From Armatimonadota bacterium (lineage in GTDB: Bacteria > Armatimonadota > Fimbriimonadia > Fimbriimonadales > Fimbriimonadaceae): a stretch of DNA of 40,081 nt. Below, one piece after another: positions 7,649 through 14,989 of the stretch. The notes beneath the pieces are model-generated. The model did no database searches. It saw only the letters and a list, made by a program, of their open reading frames with translations, and had not been told where the DNA came from. Made by a program: the position numbers and the translations under genes. Within the stretch, counting starts at the first letter, position 1; each line of letters starts with the position of its first letter. The DNA lies in NCBI GenBank assembly GCA_021413725.1, contig JAIOPU010000208.1, positions 1-40,081 of the forward strand, read 5' to 3'.

Positions 7649-8474
7649 AAAGGGCGAGCTCGCATGCGGGATGATTGAACATCGCAGCGTGGTCGTGCTT
7701 TACATCGGGCGCAGCAACTAACTTCCAGCCAAACTTCCAGCCGTGGCTCTTGGCGGCCTGCTCGCCGAATGCGAAGCATGCTAGTCCACGCTGATATCGA
7801 CCTTCGCCCTGCTTGTTGGCTTCGGCCGTGACATCGAGGTCGTTGTCAGGAACGTTATCCCCCGTCCCGAGATAAATCGTCAGCGGCTGCGCCAGATAGC
7901 TTTTAATCATCTTGTCGTTGCTGAGTTCGGGCGGGAGGTTACCAAAGCCATAGCCAAAGGGCTTCTCTCGCGTTGGGAATAGGTCTGAACCGGGGTTCGC
8001 GGCGACGAGTCGCACGGCACCGGTTTTCATGAATCCGGCCATGCGGATCACAAATTGCCCGCCGGCTGAGTGGCCGATTATGTAGAGGGGCAACTTTGGT
8101 CGGCTTTCAATTTTCTTGATTGCCGCGGCGATTTTTGGTACAAACGCATAGGTCCACTCGCTCGCCGTTGCCGCTTTTCCATCCGGCTGTAAAATTCCGC
8201 CGCGCTGGTACTTGATGCTGGGGAATCGCTCCTTGTCAAATTTCGGCGCGACAATCAACGCGCCGAATCGATCTCCCATTTCCTTCGCATGGTCTCGATA
8301 CTCGTCGGCATTTCGGAGAGTTCCGTGCATCACCATAATCATCCGCTTCCCTTGGTAGCTCTTGGGCTTGTAGGTGAAGGTTTCAATAATGGTCCCACTA
8401 ATATCGAGGTCGAGCTTGCCGATTCCTTCGGGGATCGAAAGGAAATTAGTAAGGGCGATGGCGGATAGGATCAT
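7635..8474 (-). CDS. Alpha/beta-hydrolase, poly(3-hydroxybutyrate)-depolymerase-like fold
   Basis: The 279-residue product has an N-terminal signal-like segment (MILSAIALTNFLSIPEG) and an alpha/beta-hydrolase core: VMHGTLRNADEYRDHA carries the HG oxyanion motif (His50), YIIGHSAGGQFVIRMA the nucleophile elbow (Ser136), and DVKHDHAAMF near the C-terminus the likely catalytic His. LGTGDNVPDNDLD would be the acid region. The layout resembles secreted carbohydrate esterases and PHB-depolymerase-like hydrolases, but the substrate cannot be assigned. It starts 4 nt after the GH76-like gene stops, so the two are probably co-transcribed, and a paired esterase plus glycosidase acting on a polysaccharide would make sense. 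Confidence 0.78.
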   Translation of the reverse strand: MILSAIALTNFLSIPEGIGKLDLDISGTIIETFTYKPKSYQGKRMIMVMHGTLRNADEYRDHAKEMGDRFGALIVAPKFDKERFPSIKYQRGGILQPDGKAATASEWTYAFVPKIAAAIKKIESRPKLPLYIIGHSAGGQFVIRMAGFMKTGAVRLVAANPGSDLFPTREKPFGYGFGNLPPELSNDKMIKSYLAQPLTIYLGTGDNVPDNDLDVTAEANKQGEGRYQRGLACFAFGEQAAKSHGWKFGWKLVAAPDVKHDHAAMFNHPACELALFGKS

Positions 8475-8478
8475 GAAG

Positions 8479-9507
8479 TCAGTCTAGTGCATCAGCGGCC
8501 AAAAAGTACAGCCGTGCCACTGAGGCTTGGTCAATCAGATTTCCTGATGCCTTGTGCGATGGCCAATTATCTGGATAGCGCCCTTCAGCATCTTTGCCTT
8601 CGTGGAGGGCTTGCGCTGTTTTCACCAATGCATTTTTGAATTTCTGCGGCATCGGTTTTCCTTCTGCGTTCGCCAAACTCACCCATCCCTCGGCAAGGAG
8701 GTGAGCGAATTTCCCAGGACCGATCAGCTTGCCCTCCGGTGCCCAGCGTTGCAGGCTGGCTTCGCGCATCGAAACTGCTTCTTCCCGGTATTTTTCCTCT
8801 TTAGTTGCGGTAAAAAGGAGCGCGGCAGACTCAATCATGAGGCCCGTGTTATAGGACCACTTTGTATAATCCACCTTGCCGCTGAGGGATATATTGTCCC
8901 AATAGAGCGAATCTTTGGAGTCTTGAAGGTTACTTCGGGTCCAGTCGTAGAGAGACTTCGCCGTGGACAAGTGCTTCTTATCGACCAGCAATGCCGCCGC
9001 AATGACGGGGGCGTTGGCGCACGTGTTTTTAGACGACTTCGGAGTCTCTCGCCAGTAGATTCCGCCGCCCAATTTGTAGTCAATCCCACTTAGGCAATAG
9101 GTCAATGCAGCATTTGCCCGATCGGGACGCCCGCATTCTAGCATCGCAAATACCATCCAAGCATTATCGTCGTAAAATCGATCTTGATTCTTAGGCATCG
9201 GCAGGACGTCATAGCCCGGAACCGGCCCGGTCGGATTCCAATATTTCTGGGCGGCATTCAGATAGTTGTCCAAATGGCTTTGTAGGCTAGGATTGCGTTT
9301 TGCAGCTTCGGCCAACGCGCGCAACCATACCCCGGTGGACCAGTTGAAGCAGGTCTTTCTTGAGGTCATGGACTCTGCGTATTGACCTGTGCGCTTCAGA
9401 TAGAAGTCCTGATGAATCTGGCGAACCAAGTCATCGCCCCACGCCCGAAGTTCTTTGGCATTGGGCGTGGTGGTCATGAGTGCAACCAAACAGAGGGTGG
9501 CAATCAC
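8479..9507 (-). CDS. Glycoside hydrolase family 76-like protein (endo-mannanase fold)
   Basis: GH76 enzymes are (alpha/alpha)6 barrels; characterised members cleave alpha-1,6-mannan. The 342-residue product has a short signal-like start (MIATLCLVALMTTTPNA) and helix-loop repeats with barrel motifs: CFNWSTGVWLRALAEAA, then FYDDNAWMVFAMLECGR containing the paired aspartates Asp113-Asp114 that are catalytic in GH76, GGGIYWRETPKSSKNTCANAP, WSYNTGLMIESAALLF and NLIDQASVARLYFLAAD. The start codon is GTG at 9507, 4 nt after the stop of the upstream exported protein, which suggests coupling. The family is well supported, but mannan as substrate is only a family-based guess; AGE-like barrels are the main alternative. 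Confidence 0.8.
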   Translation of the reverse strand: MIATLCLVALMTTTPNAKELRAWGDDLVRQIHQDFYLKRTGQYAESMTSRKTCFNWSTGVWLRALAEAAKRNPSLQSHLDNYLNAAQKYWNPTGPVPGYDVLPMPKNQDRFYDDNAWMVFAMLECGRPDRANAALTYCLSGIDYKLGGGIYWRETPKSSKNTCANAPVIAAALLVDKKHLSTAKSLYDWTRSNLQDSKDSLYWDNISLSGKVDYTKWSYNTGLMIESAALLFTATKEEKYREEAVSMREASLQRWAPEGKLIGPGKFAHLLAEGWVSLANAEGKPMPQKFKNALVKTAQALHEGKDAEGRYPDNWPSHKASGNLIDQASVARLYFLAADALD

Positions 9508-9511
9508 TGGG

Positions 9512-11362
9512 TTATTCGCCCACGGAGTTGAAGTTCACAACCAAAATGGTGTAGTCCGTGAGGTCCACAACTCGATCCCCGTTCAGATCAGCGTTTGTAC
9601 TCCAATTTGCGTCGTACGGCGTGGCGTTGAATGCGACCACGACATCGGTGTAGTCGGAGAGATCAATCACGTTATCGGGGATGCTATCCCCGTTAATCAC
9701 GCTAACCGCCATCGAGGCAGTGCTGAGATCGGCCACGGGGACAACCCTTCGCAGCCAGTGCGGTCCTTTGATTTCGACGTTCGCCGCTCCTGTCAAATTG
9801 GTATCAAACGAGAACTCGCCGAGCGCGTTCGTTCGAACTAAATGTGGCTCGGTCGTCGCGCCCTGTCGGACCACCACATTCCAAGTCAAATAGGGGAGGT
9901 AGCCGACATAATCGTCGGCATTGATCGTGCCGGTGACGCGGTGGGTGCCGTTCCCGACTGCGCCGGACCCCCACATTCTTGCCCCAAAAACGTCGCCTGA
10001 GCCAGTGCCCCCGTCGGTCCAGACCATGAGCGCATCGCCTTGCGGCCCGAGAACGGAGTCGAGACGGGCTTTCCCACTGTTCACGCTATAAACCTGGGTC
10101 TCGACCGGATTTCCGAAGAGCAGCGCCCCCGTGGGATCGACTCCGGCAGAGAAGACCACTCCCGTGGTCCCAGAGCGGGCGTCAAAGCCGAAAACACTGA
10201 GCCCGTTTCCGCTCATCGCACACTGAACAAAGCTCTTTTGAAATGTATTGTTCGGCATCACCTCGACCGCGCCAGCACCCCACTGCGGGGTTCCTGTTTT
10301 GTCGAACTTCTGGGCGACAACCTTGTAGGTGCCTTGGGGCGAGGCCAGTGAAGTCGCGCAAGCCACAAAATAGCTTCGAGTCCAAGGATCGTACGCGAGG
10401 GATGCGCCAAGAGCGATGCGGGTCGCATCAACCTGAACAGCCGGACCGGTATTTGCGGTGAATCCTCCAAATTTTGGAATTCCATCTGGCCCTACATGCT
10501 GGACATAAGCCTGTCTTGGTCCAGCGTTCTCATACCAAGCAATCACAAACCCTCCCTCAAAATCAGGAGTCATGGTGGGAAACGTGCCATTTTGCACCGA
10601 ACCTCCTTGTGAGCCATACGGCGATCCAGTTGGTGCATAGACCTTGGTTGGCGTTGCCCCGTTCCAAAGAGCTACATTTAATTCGTCGTACTTCTGCGCG
10701 TACAAATACTTGGAACTCATGAAGTTGGTCGTAAAACCTCGTGTCCAGAGCGCGATCACGGTTCCGTTGTCGCCGAAGGTGATGTCGCTCAAAGTAATTG
10801 CATGCCCGGTTTCTGCGTGGGCGAGCTCGGTCCCGGCTAAGGTTCCGTTAGGATTGACTCGGCGCAAGGAAAATCCAGTGCTCGTGCTCCATCCTGCCAC
10901 GATTTGTCCATTTTCCTGAACCGTGATTTTTGGCGAGTTGAATGACCCGGAACCAGTCGTTACCGAAATACCCGATCCCCAAAGTAGCGATCCGGACGGA
11001 GAAATCTTTTGCACGCTAATGCCGTTGGCGGCATCGCGGTAGCAGACATAAGCGTTGCCATCGCGTCCGACCGTAAACCCATAATCCTGAGTTGATGAGA
11101 AGGCAGTGTCGGCCACCAACACTCCGTCGTGCGCCCATTGCTCGTTCCCGCTCCAGTCAAGTTTCTGCACATAGGTGTCGTAACCCCCGTTCTTATTGTC
11201 CAGCCAGCAAACGTAGGAATTTCCGTCGGCATCGGTGCGAATTTTGGGCCCTACTTGTTCGCTCCCCGCATTAGCGATTGGGAACCCCGTGCTGGTGTCT
11301 CCGGGCCATTGCGCAAAAGCAAAAACGGGGACGAGAGCGAGAATAACGAGAGATCGTATCAT
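9512..11362 (-). CDS. Large exported protein, beta-strand repeats plus C-terminal dockerin-like module
   Basis: The 616-residue product has a signal peptide (MIRSLVILALVPVFAFAQ). Residues about 30-460 consist of repeating strand motifs (DADGNSYVCWLDNKNGGYD, VGRDGNAYVCYRDAANG, ISPSGSLLWGSG, FDKTGTPQWGAGAVEV), typical of a beta-propeller-like surface protein. From about 470 a carboxypeptidase-regulatory-like domain follows (HRVTGTINADDYVG, RTNALGEFSFDTNLTG), then KGPHWLRRVVPV and two dockerin-like calcium loops (NGDSIPDNVIDLSDYTDVVV and ADLNGDRVVDLTDYTILVV). The end module is shared with the protein at 22178-23800. A -10-like TAAAAT (11369-11374) lies six nt before the ATG. No function is known; surface display or adhesion is an inference. 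Confidence 0.82.
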   Translation of the reverse strand: MIRSLVILALVPVFAFAQWPGDTSTGFPIANAGSEQVGPKIRTDADGNSYVCWLDNKNGGYDTYVQKLDWSGNEQWAHDGVLVADTAFSSTQDYGFTVGRDGNAYVCYRDAANGISVQKISPSGSLLWGSGISVTTGSGSFNSPKITVQENGQIVAGWSTSTGFSLRRVNPNGTLAGTELAHAETGHAITLSDITFGDNGTVIALWTRGFTTNFMSSKYLYAQKYDELNVALWNGATPTKVYAPTGSPYGSQGGSVQNGTFPTMTPDFEGGFVIAWYENAGPRQAYVQHVGPDGIPKFGGFTANTGPAVQVDATRIALGASLAYDPWTRSYFVACATSLASPQGTYKVVAQKFDKTGTPQWGAGAVEVMPNNTFQKSFVQCAMSGNGLSVFGFDARSGTTGVVFSAGVDPTGALLFGNPVETQVYSVNSGKARLDSVLGPQGDALMVWTDGGTGSGDVFGARMWGSGAVGNGTHRVTGTINADDYVGYLPYLTWNVVVRQGATTEPHLVRTNALGEFSFDTNLTGAANVEIKGPHWLRRVVPVADLSTASMAVSVINGDSIPDNVIDLSDYTDVVVAFNATPYDANWSTNADLNGDRVVDLTDYTILVVNFNSVGE

Positions 11363-11401
11363 AAGCCCATTTTAACCTACCCTCCGCCCAAAACGGTCAG
11401 T

Positions 11402-11752
11402 TTATTTACTAGGTTTCTTCGCCGGAATGATTGTTTGATATGCCTGAGAAATAATGTCCGCCACCTCCTCCCAGTTCACTTCCACATCAAGGTAAACGCC
11501 GAGCCAGCCCCGAACCCCCACATACGGTGGCCGGAAAAACTTGTCCGGTTCGGCACTCACCATCGCCTCTTGAAATCCTGGAGGTGCTGCGCACCAGACG
11601 GCGACGCGCGAGTCGTGGTGCTGATCGGCGAACATCACAAAGAGCTTCTTGTCTCGGTGGAACCAGGCGGGCTCGCCGTGGCTGAGGCGTTCGGTCGCGT
11701 CAGGCTGTGCCATGCAAATAGTGCGAATTCGAGCTAGAACATCGCCACTCAT
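11402..11752 (-). CDS. MmcQ/YjbR-family protein
   Basis: The 116-residue product matches the small MmcQ/YjbR (CyaY-like fold) family: an N-terminal helix (DVLARIRTICMAQPDATERL), the family core SHGEPAWFHRDKKLFVMFAD, AVWCAAPPGFQEAMVSAEPDKFFRPPYVG split over the centre, and the typical GWLGVYLDVEVNWEEVADIISQAY end. Family members are often called DNA-binding, but the biochemical role is not established. It is transcribed away from the macrodomain gene, with an inverted repeat between them. The minus-strand AATAAT (11759-11764) six nt before the ATG may be its -10 box. It ends 39 nt before the dockerin-tailed gene starts. Confidence 0.85.
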   Translation of the reverse strand: MSGDVLARIRTICMAQPDATERLSHGEPAWFHRDKKLFVMFADQHHDSRVAVWCAAPPGFQEAMVSAEPDKFFRPPYVGVRGWLGVYLDVEVNWEEVADIISQAYQTIIPAKKPSK

Positions 11753-11758
11753 ACCTGG

Positions 11759-11778
11759 ATTATTGCATCCGCAATAAT
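11759..11778. promoter_or_regulatory. Inverted repeat in the divergent promoter between mmcQ-like and macrodomain genes
   Basis: ATTATTGC and GCAATAAT form perfect 8-bp arms around the spacer ATCC. The repeat lies between the two divergent start codons (11752 and 11810) and overlaps the presumed -10 box of the minus-strand gene, as expected for a repressor site. Its half-site TTATTGC also occurs in the palindrome at 23845-23868. Confidence 0.5.
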
Positions 11779-11809
11779 TTTCGTGGACAGGAAGACCATA
11801 ATCTCTAGC

Positions 11810-12328
11810 ATGGTATTAGAGTGCTTCCGTGGACCGCTACTTGATGCGGACGTGGATGCGATTGTGAACGCGGCGAATACTCGGATGCGCGGCGGGGGAG
11901 GGATTGACGGGGCGATCCATGCCGCCGCCGGTCCCAAGCTGTTGCAGGAACTTTGCCGAGTCGCCCCGAGCGGAATTGCGCCGGGGAAAGTTGTGGTCAC
12001 CCCCGGCTTTGAGCTCAAACAACCCTGGATCATCCACGCGGTCGGGCCTCTTTGGCGCGGAGGGAAGCACCATGAAGCGGATTTACTCGAGCAATGCTAC
12101 CGCCGCGCGCTCCACGCCGCGCTCGTAAATGACTTCAAATCCATCGCATTTTGTAGCATCGCGACGGGGTCTTTCGGGTTTCCTTTAGAAGAAGCGGCGG
12201 AAATCGCGGTGTCCACGGTCGTTCATCAAATTGAGCGGGATTCGATGGAATTGGAGAAGGTCGAGTTCTGGATGTTCGCGAAGGCGGAGTTCGAGGTTTA
12301 TTCGAAATTGATTGAAGAGCTAAGCTAA
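11810..12328 (+). CDS. Macrodomain protein (O-acetyl-ADP-ribose deacetylase / ADP-ribosyl hydrolase type)
   Basis: Macrodomains of the MacroD/YmdB class bind ADP-ribose and hydrolyse O-acetyl-ADP-ribose or ADP-ribosylated residues. From ATG 11810 the 172-residue protein matches the class from end to end: VDAIVNAANTRMRGGGGIDG is the substrate loop, AIHAAAGPKLLQEL follows, then APGKVVVTPGFELK, IIHAVGPLW and IAFCSIATGSFGFPLEEAAEIA, the second phosphate-binding loop. A GTG at 11783 would add nine residues, but the ATG aligns better with YmdB. CATAAT (11797-11802) lies seven nt before the ATG, arguing for a leaderless start there. The stop overlaps that of the convergent biotin-carrier gene by 9 nt. 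No ADP-ribosyltransferase is visible nearby. Confidence 0.9.
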   Translation: MVLECFRGPLLDADVDAIVNAANTRMRGGGGIDGAIHAAAGPKLLQELCRVAPSGIAPGKVVVTPGFELKQPWIIHAVGPLWRGGKHHEADLLEQCYRRALHAALVNDFKSIAFCSIATGSFGFPLEEAAEIAVSTVVHQIERDSMELEKVEFWMFAKAEFEVYSKLIEELS

Positions 12329-12748
12329 AGGCTGAACGCGGACCAAAAGTTGACCGTCGTCAACCTGCTGTCCCTTCGCCACCGGCAAATCTGCCACCGT
12401 TCCGTCAAACTCGGCAACGACCGGTTGCTGTGTTTTCATCGCTTCTAGTACCAGGAGCCTCTGCCCTTTTTCCACCGCGTCGCCGACGGCGACCATGACA
12501 TCCACGATCAGACCTGGCATCGGAGCTTTGAATTCGCCCGTCGTTTTTCCCGCTGCGCGGGTCCGACCGGCGGGTTCTACGGTGTAGACTCGCCCTCGGT
12601 AGGAAATGAGAGTTTTCCCCTGATGCCGAATCGCCACCGCCGAGTGGGTTTCGCCATCCGCCCGGACAAATAGTTTTCCGGCTGATTCGCTAACTTCTGC
12701 CCCGGATTTGGTCAACTCCGTTTCCACCCCATTCACGACGACTTTCAT
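12320..12748 (-). CDS. Free-standing biotin carboxyl carrier-type protein
   Basis: The 142-residue protein looks like the C-terminal part of a biotin-dependent carboxylase alpha chain standing alone. Residues 1-60 form a small beta-rich domain (VVVNGVETELTKSG, ISYRGRVYTVEP). After a short linker (RTRAAGKTTGEF) comes the biotinyl domain: FKAPMPGLIVDVMVAVGDAV, LVLEAMKTQQPVVAEF with target Lys105, and FDGTVADLPVAKGQQVDDGQ. EAMKT is a biotin-type rather than lipoyl-type motif. The start overlaps the stop of the amidotransferase gene by 4 nt (ATGA), so it is the third gene of the E2 operon. No carboxylase or carboxyltransferase subunit is seen here; the partner must be encoded elsewhere. Confidence 0.86.
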   Translation of the reverse strand: MKVVVNGVETELTKSGAEVSESAGKLFVRADGETHSAVAIRHQGKTLISYRGRVYTVEPAGRTRAAGKTTGEFKAPMPGLIVDVMVAVGDAVEKGQRLLVLEAMKTQQPVVAEFDGTVADLPVAKGQQVDDGQLLVRVQPLA

Positions 12749-13449
12749 CGGTTACCCCGGTAGGCGCGGGCCGCTTCGACAAATGCCTTAAAAATATTTT
12801 TGCTCTCAGCGGCGTTCGGGGTGCGTTCGGGATGCCACTGCACTCCCACGATCCAACGTCCGTCTTCGCTCTCAATGGCTTCCACCGTGTCGTCATCATG
12901 GGTCGCGACAACTCGCAAGCCTTCGCCGATCCGCCCCACGGCTTGGTGATGCCAACTTTCGCCTTTAACTCGAGCGCCCTGGGTGATCTCCGCAAACCTT
13001 GACCCGGGAGTCACGGCATATTCCTGGAGAGGACCGCCGGTGTGCGGAGTTTCGCTTCGGTCCGGAATGTGCTGCTCCAGAGTCCCGCCCATCGCGACGT
13101 TGATCAATTGGCACCCATAGCAAATCCCTAGAATCGGAACCTCTTTGGGCAATGCCCGGAAGAGCGCGAGTTCCGCCGCAGTTCTCGAATCATCATTTGT
13201 CACCGCTTGGTCGTGGTCGGATTCGTCCCAATGCCGAGCTTGGATGTCCATTCCACCCGGAACTAGCCAACCGTCAATCAGCTTAGCAATCGCGGCGGAG
13301 TCTGCTGTGGGAGGGATGATGATGGGGACGCCGCCTGCCTTCTCAATTTCTTCGGTGTAATTCCAGTTGAGCTTAATCGTGCCCCGCGAACGCGCGACAT
13401 CGGGTTGAAATTCCGACTCCGGCGTAATCCCAATGATCGGCTTGCTCAT
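12745..13449 (-). CDS. Class I glutamine amidotransferase, gamma-glutamyl-gamma-aminobutyrate hydrolase (PuuD) type
   Basis: The 234-residue product belongs to peptidase family C26, whose PuuD branch hydrolyses gamma-glutamyl-GABA to glutamate and GABA. It starts with the usual KPIIGITPE and shows WNYTEEIEKAGGVPIIIPP, LVPGGMDIQARHW and the nucleophile elbow PILGICYGCQLINVAMGG (Cys110). GESWHHQAV and VGVQWHPERT supply the His206-Glu208 pair. All triad residues are present. It overlaps the E2 gene by 4 nt upstream and the biotin-carrier gene by 4 nt downstream, so the three are translated in coupling. The neighbours do not point to putrescine breakdown, so the true substrate may differ. Confidence 0.88.
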   Translation of the reverse strand: MSKPIIGITPESEFQPDVARSRGTIKLNWNYTEEIEKAGGVPIIIPPTADSAAIAKLIDGWLVPGGMDIQARHWDESDHDQAVTNDDSRTAAELALFRALPKEVPILGICYGCQLINVAMGGTLEQHIPDRSETPHTGGPLQEYAVTPGSRFAEITQGARVKGESWHHQAVGRIGEGLRVVATHDDDTVEAIESEDGRWIVGVQWHPERTPNAAESKNIFKAFVEAARAYRGNR

Positions 13450-14936
13450 AGGGCTAACGTAGTGTCGATATTCTCGACCAACTCCTTCACGGCCTTGATG
13501 AACGCCGCCGCGCCGACTCCGTTGATCACGCGGTGATCAAAGGTTAACGCCAAATTCGCGTACTTCACCATCTTCAGGTCATCCGAATTTTGATCGAGCC
13601 CCTTATAAACTTCGCCCAAGAACAAAGTCGCCACGCTTGGCGGAACTACAACTGGCACCGCGTCGCGGAGTCCAAAACTCTGCATATTCGTCAAGCTGAT
13701 CGTGACCGACTCGTTAGCTTGGTCTTTCCCGCCTCGGGCGATATCAATTTGCTCCCGCATCCGCCCCGCAAACTGCACCCAGCCGAAAGTATCTGAATCG
13801 TCGACCACCGCCAGCACAAGCTCGTCGCCAGGAAGGCTTACGGCAATGCCGAGGTTCGCGTGGTTGTAAGTTCGGTACTTGTCGTCGCCAAGAATCGTCG
13901 TTCGGAAGCCAGGGAAAGACTTCAGCGCCTGTGCCACCGCGAACGAGAACATGGTGAACGACGAGGGCTGGAAGTCTCCGCCCGCCGTCTTGTAAGAGGC
14001 CCGTCGAGTCTCGATCGCATCCCACCGAACTGCGACCATTATCGTGCCCGGAACGACGAGCTGGTTCCCGCGCACCATGCGCGAGTTCAAAATGCGTTGC
14101 TTGCCCGCGACTGCGGTTTCGACGAATTTGTCTGAAACCACTGGAGTTGCCGCAGGGGCGGGCGCAACTGCCGGGGCTGAACCGGCTAGGAAGCGATCCA
14201 CGTCCTCGGGCATCAGCTTTGATCCAGCCGCAGAAATCTTTTCAAGGTCCGCCGCCGAGATACCTTTCTCTTTTGCATAAGCTCGAGTTCGGGGTGGAAT
14301 ATCCAGTCGGCGACCGCTAGAATCTGAACCGGCTGCCGGCGCAGAAACTGCGGCGGCAACCACAGGAGCAGCCGAAACCGGGGTCCCCGCCGGAACGGCA
14401 CCAGAAACTGTCATCCGCCCCACCGGCGCGCCGATCGCCAGCACGGTGTCCACGGGCGCAAGCCACTCGACGAGTACCCCTTCGTACGGACACTCCACGT
14501 CCATAACGGCCTTATCCGTCTCCATTTGATAAATAATATCGTCGCGTTTAATCGCGTCTCCGGGCTGCTTCAAAACCGCCACTAAACGAGCTTCCTGCAA
14601 CCCTTCTCCGATAGCAGGAATCGTCAAATCGACAAAATTCGAGGCCGCTGGAGCAGAAACGGGGGCAGCGACAACCGCTGGAGCCGCAACCGCAACGCCA
14701 CCGACTTCAAGTCGCCCAACCTCAGCCCCAATGGGCAAAACATCGTCCACCTTTGCAAGCCACTCAGTCAAGACCCCCTCGAACGGCGACTCGACATCCA
14801 TGACCGCCTTGTCGGTTTCCATCTGGTAAATGACTTCGTCGCGCTTGATGGTATCGCCCGGCTGCTTCAAAAAGGCAACCACTCGGGCTTCTTGCAAGCC
14901 TTCGCCAATGGCGGGAATATTCAGGGATTGGAGCAT
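13446..14936 (-). CDS. Dihydrolipoamide acyltransferase (E2 of a 2-oxoacid dehydrogenase complex), two lipoyl domains
   Basis: E2 carries acyl groups on lipoyl-lysine and transfers them to CoA. From ATG 14936 the 496-residue chain has lipoyl domain 1 (residues 1-80, QMETDKAVMDVES, Lys43), lipoyl domain 2 (about 103-180, Lys142), Ala/Pro-rich linkers, a peripheral-subunit-binding domain (about 211-250: DIPPRTRAYAKEKGI, GSKLMPEDVDRFL) and the catalytic domain (about 270-496). The catalytic motif reads FDHRVINGVGAAAF: His468 is present, but the usual Asp of HRxxDG is Asn472. A longer start at 14999 lacks similarity. A perfect TATAAT (14946-14951 on the minus strand) lies nine nt upstream, and GAGGA could serve the ribosome. 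E1 and E3 genes are not in the window. Confidence 0.92.
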   Translation of the reverse strand: MLQSLNIPAIGEGLQEARVVAFLKQPGDTIKRDEVIYQMETDKAVMDVESPFEGVLTEWLAKVDDVLPIGAEVGRLEVGGVAVAAPAVVAAPVSAPAASNFVDLTIPAIGEGLQEARLVAVLKQPGDAIKRDDIIYQMETDKAVMDVECPYEGVLVEWLAPVDTVLAIGAPVGRMTVSGAVPAGTPVSAAPVVAAAVSAPAAGSDSSGRRLDIPPRTRAYAKEKGISAADLEKISAAGSKLMPEDVDRFLAGSAPAVAPAPAATPVVSDKFVETAVAGKQRILNSRMVRGNQLVVPGTIMVAVRWDAIETRRASYKTAGGDFQPSSFTMFSFAVAQALKSFPGFRTTILGDDKYRTYNHANLGIAVSLPGDELVLAVVDDSDTFGWVQFAGRMREQIDIARGGKDQANESVTISLTNMQSFGLRDAVPVVVPPSVATLFLGEVYKGLDQNSDDLKMVKYANLALTFDHRVINGVGAAAFIKAVKELVENIDTTLAL

Positions 14937-14945
14937 TATCCTCAG

Positions 14946-14951
14946 ATTATA
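14946..14951 (-). promoter_or_regulatory. -10 box of the E2 operon
   Basis: A perfect TATAAT on the minus strand ends nine nt before the E2 start codon. No convincing -35 box is seen. The divergent gene at 14990 has a weak TACGCT (14978-14983) six nt before its GTG. Confidence 0.45.
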
Positions 14952-14989
14952 TCTGGCATGGGCGTTCGGCTGGCTGGTACGCTCACTGA

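Noticed and set aside
11783-11809. GTG start nine codons upstream for the macrodomain gene
   Set aside because: It aligns poorly with the family, has no ribosome-binding site, and lies upstream of the -10-like CATAAT that would place the transcript start at ATG 11810.
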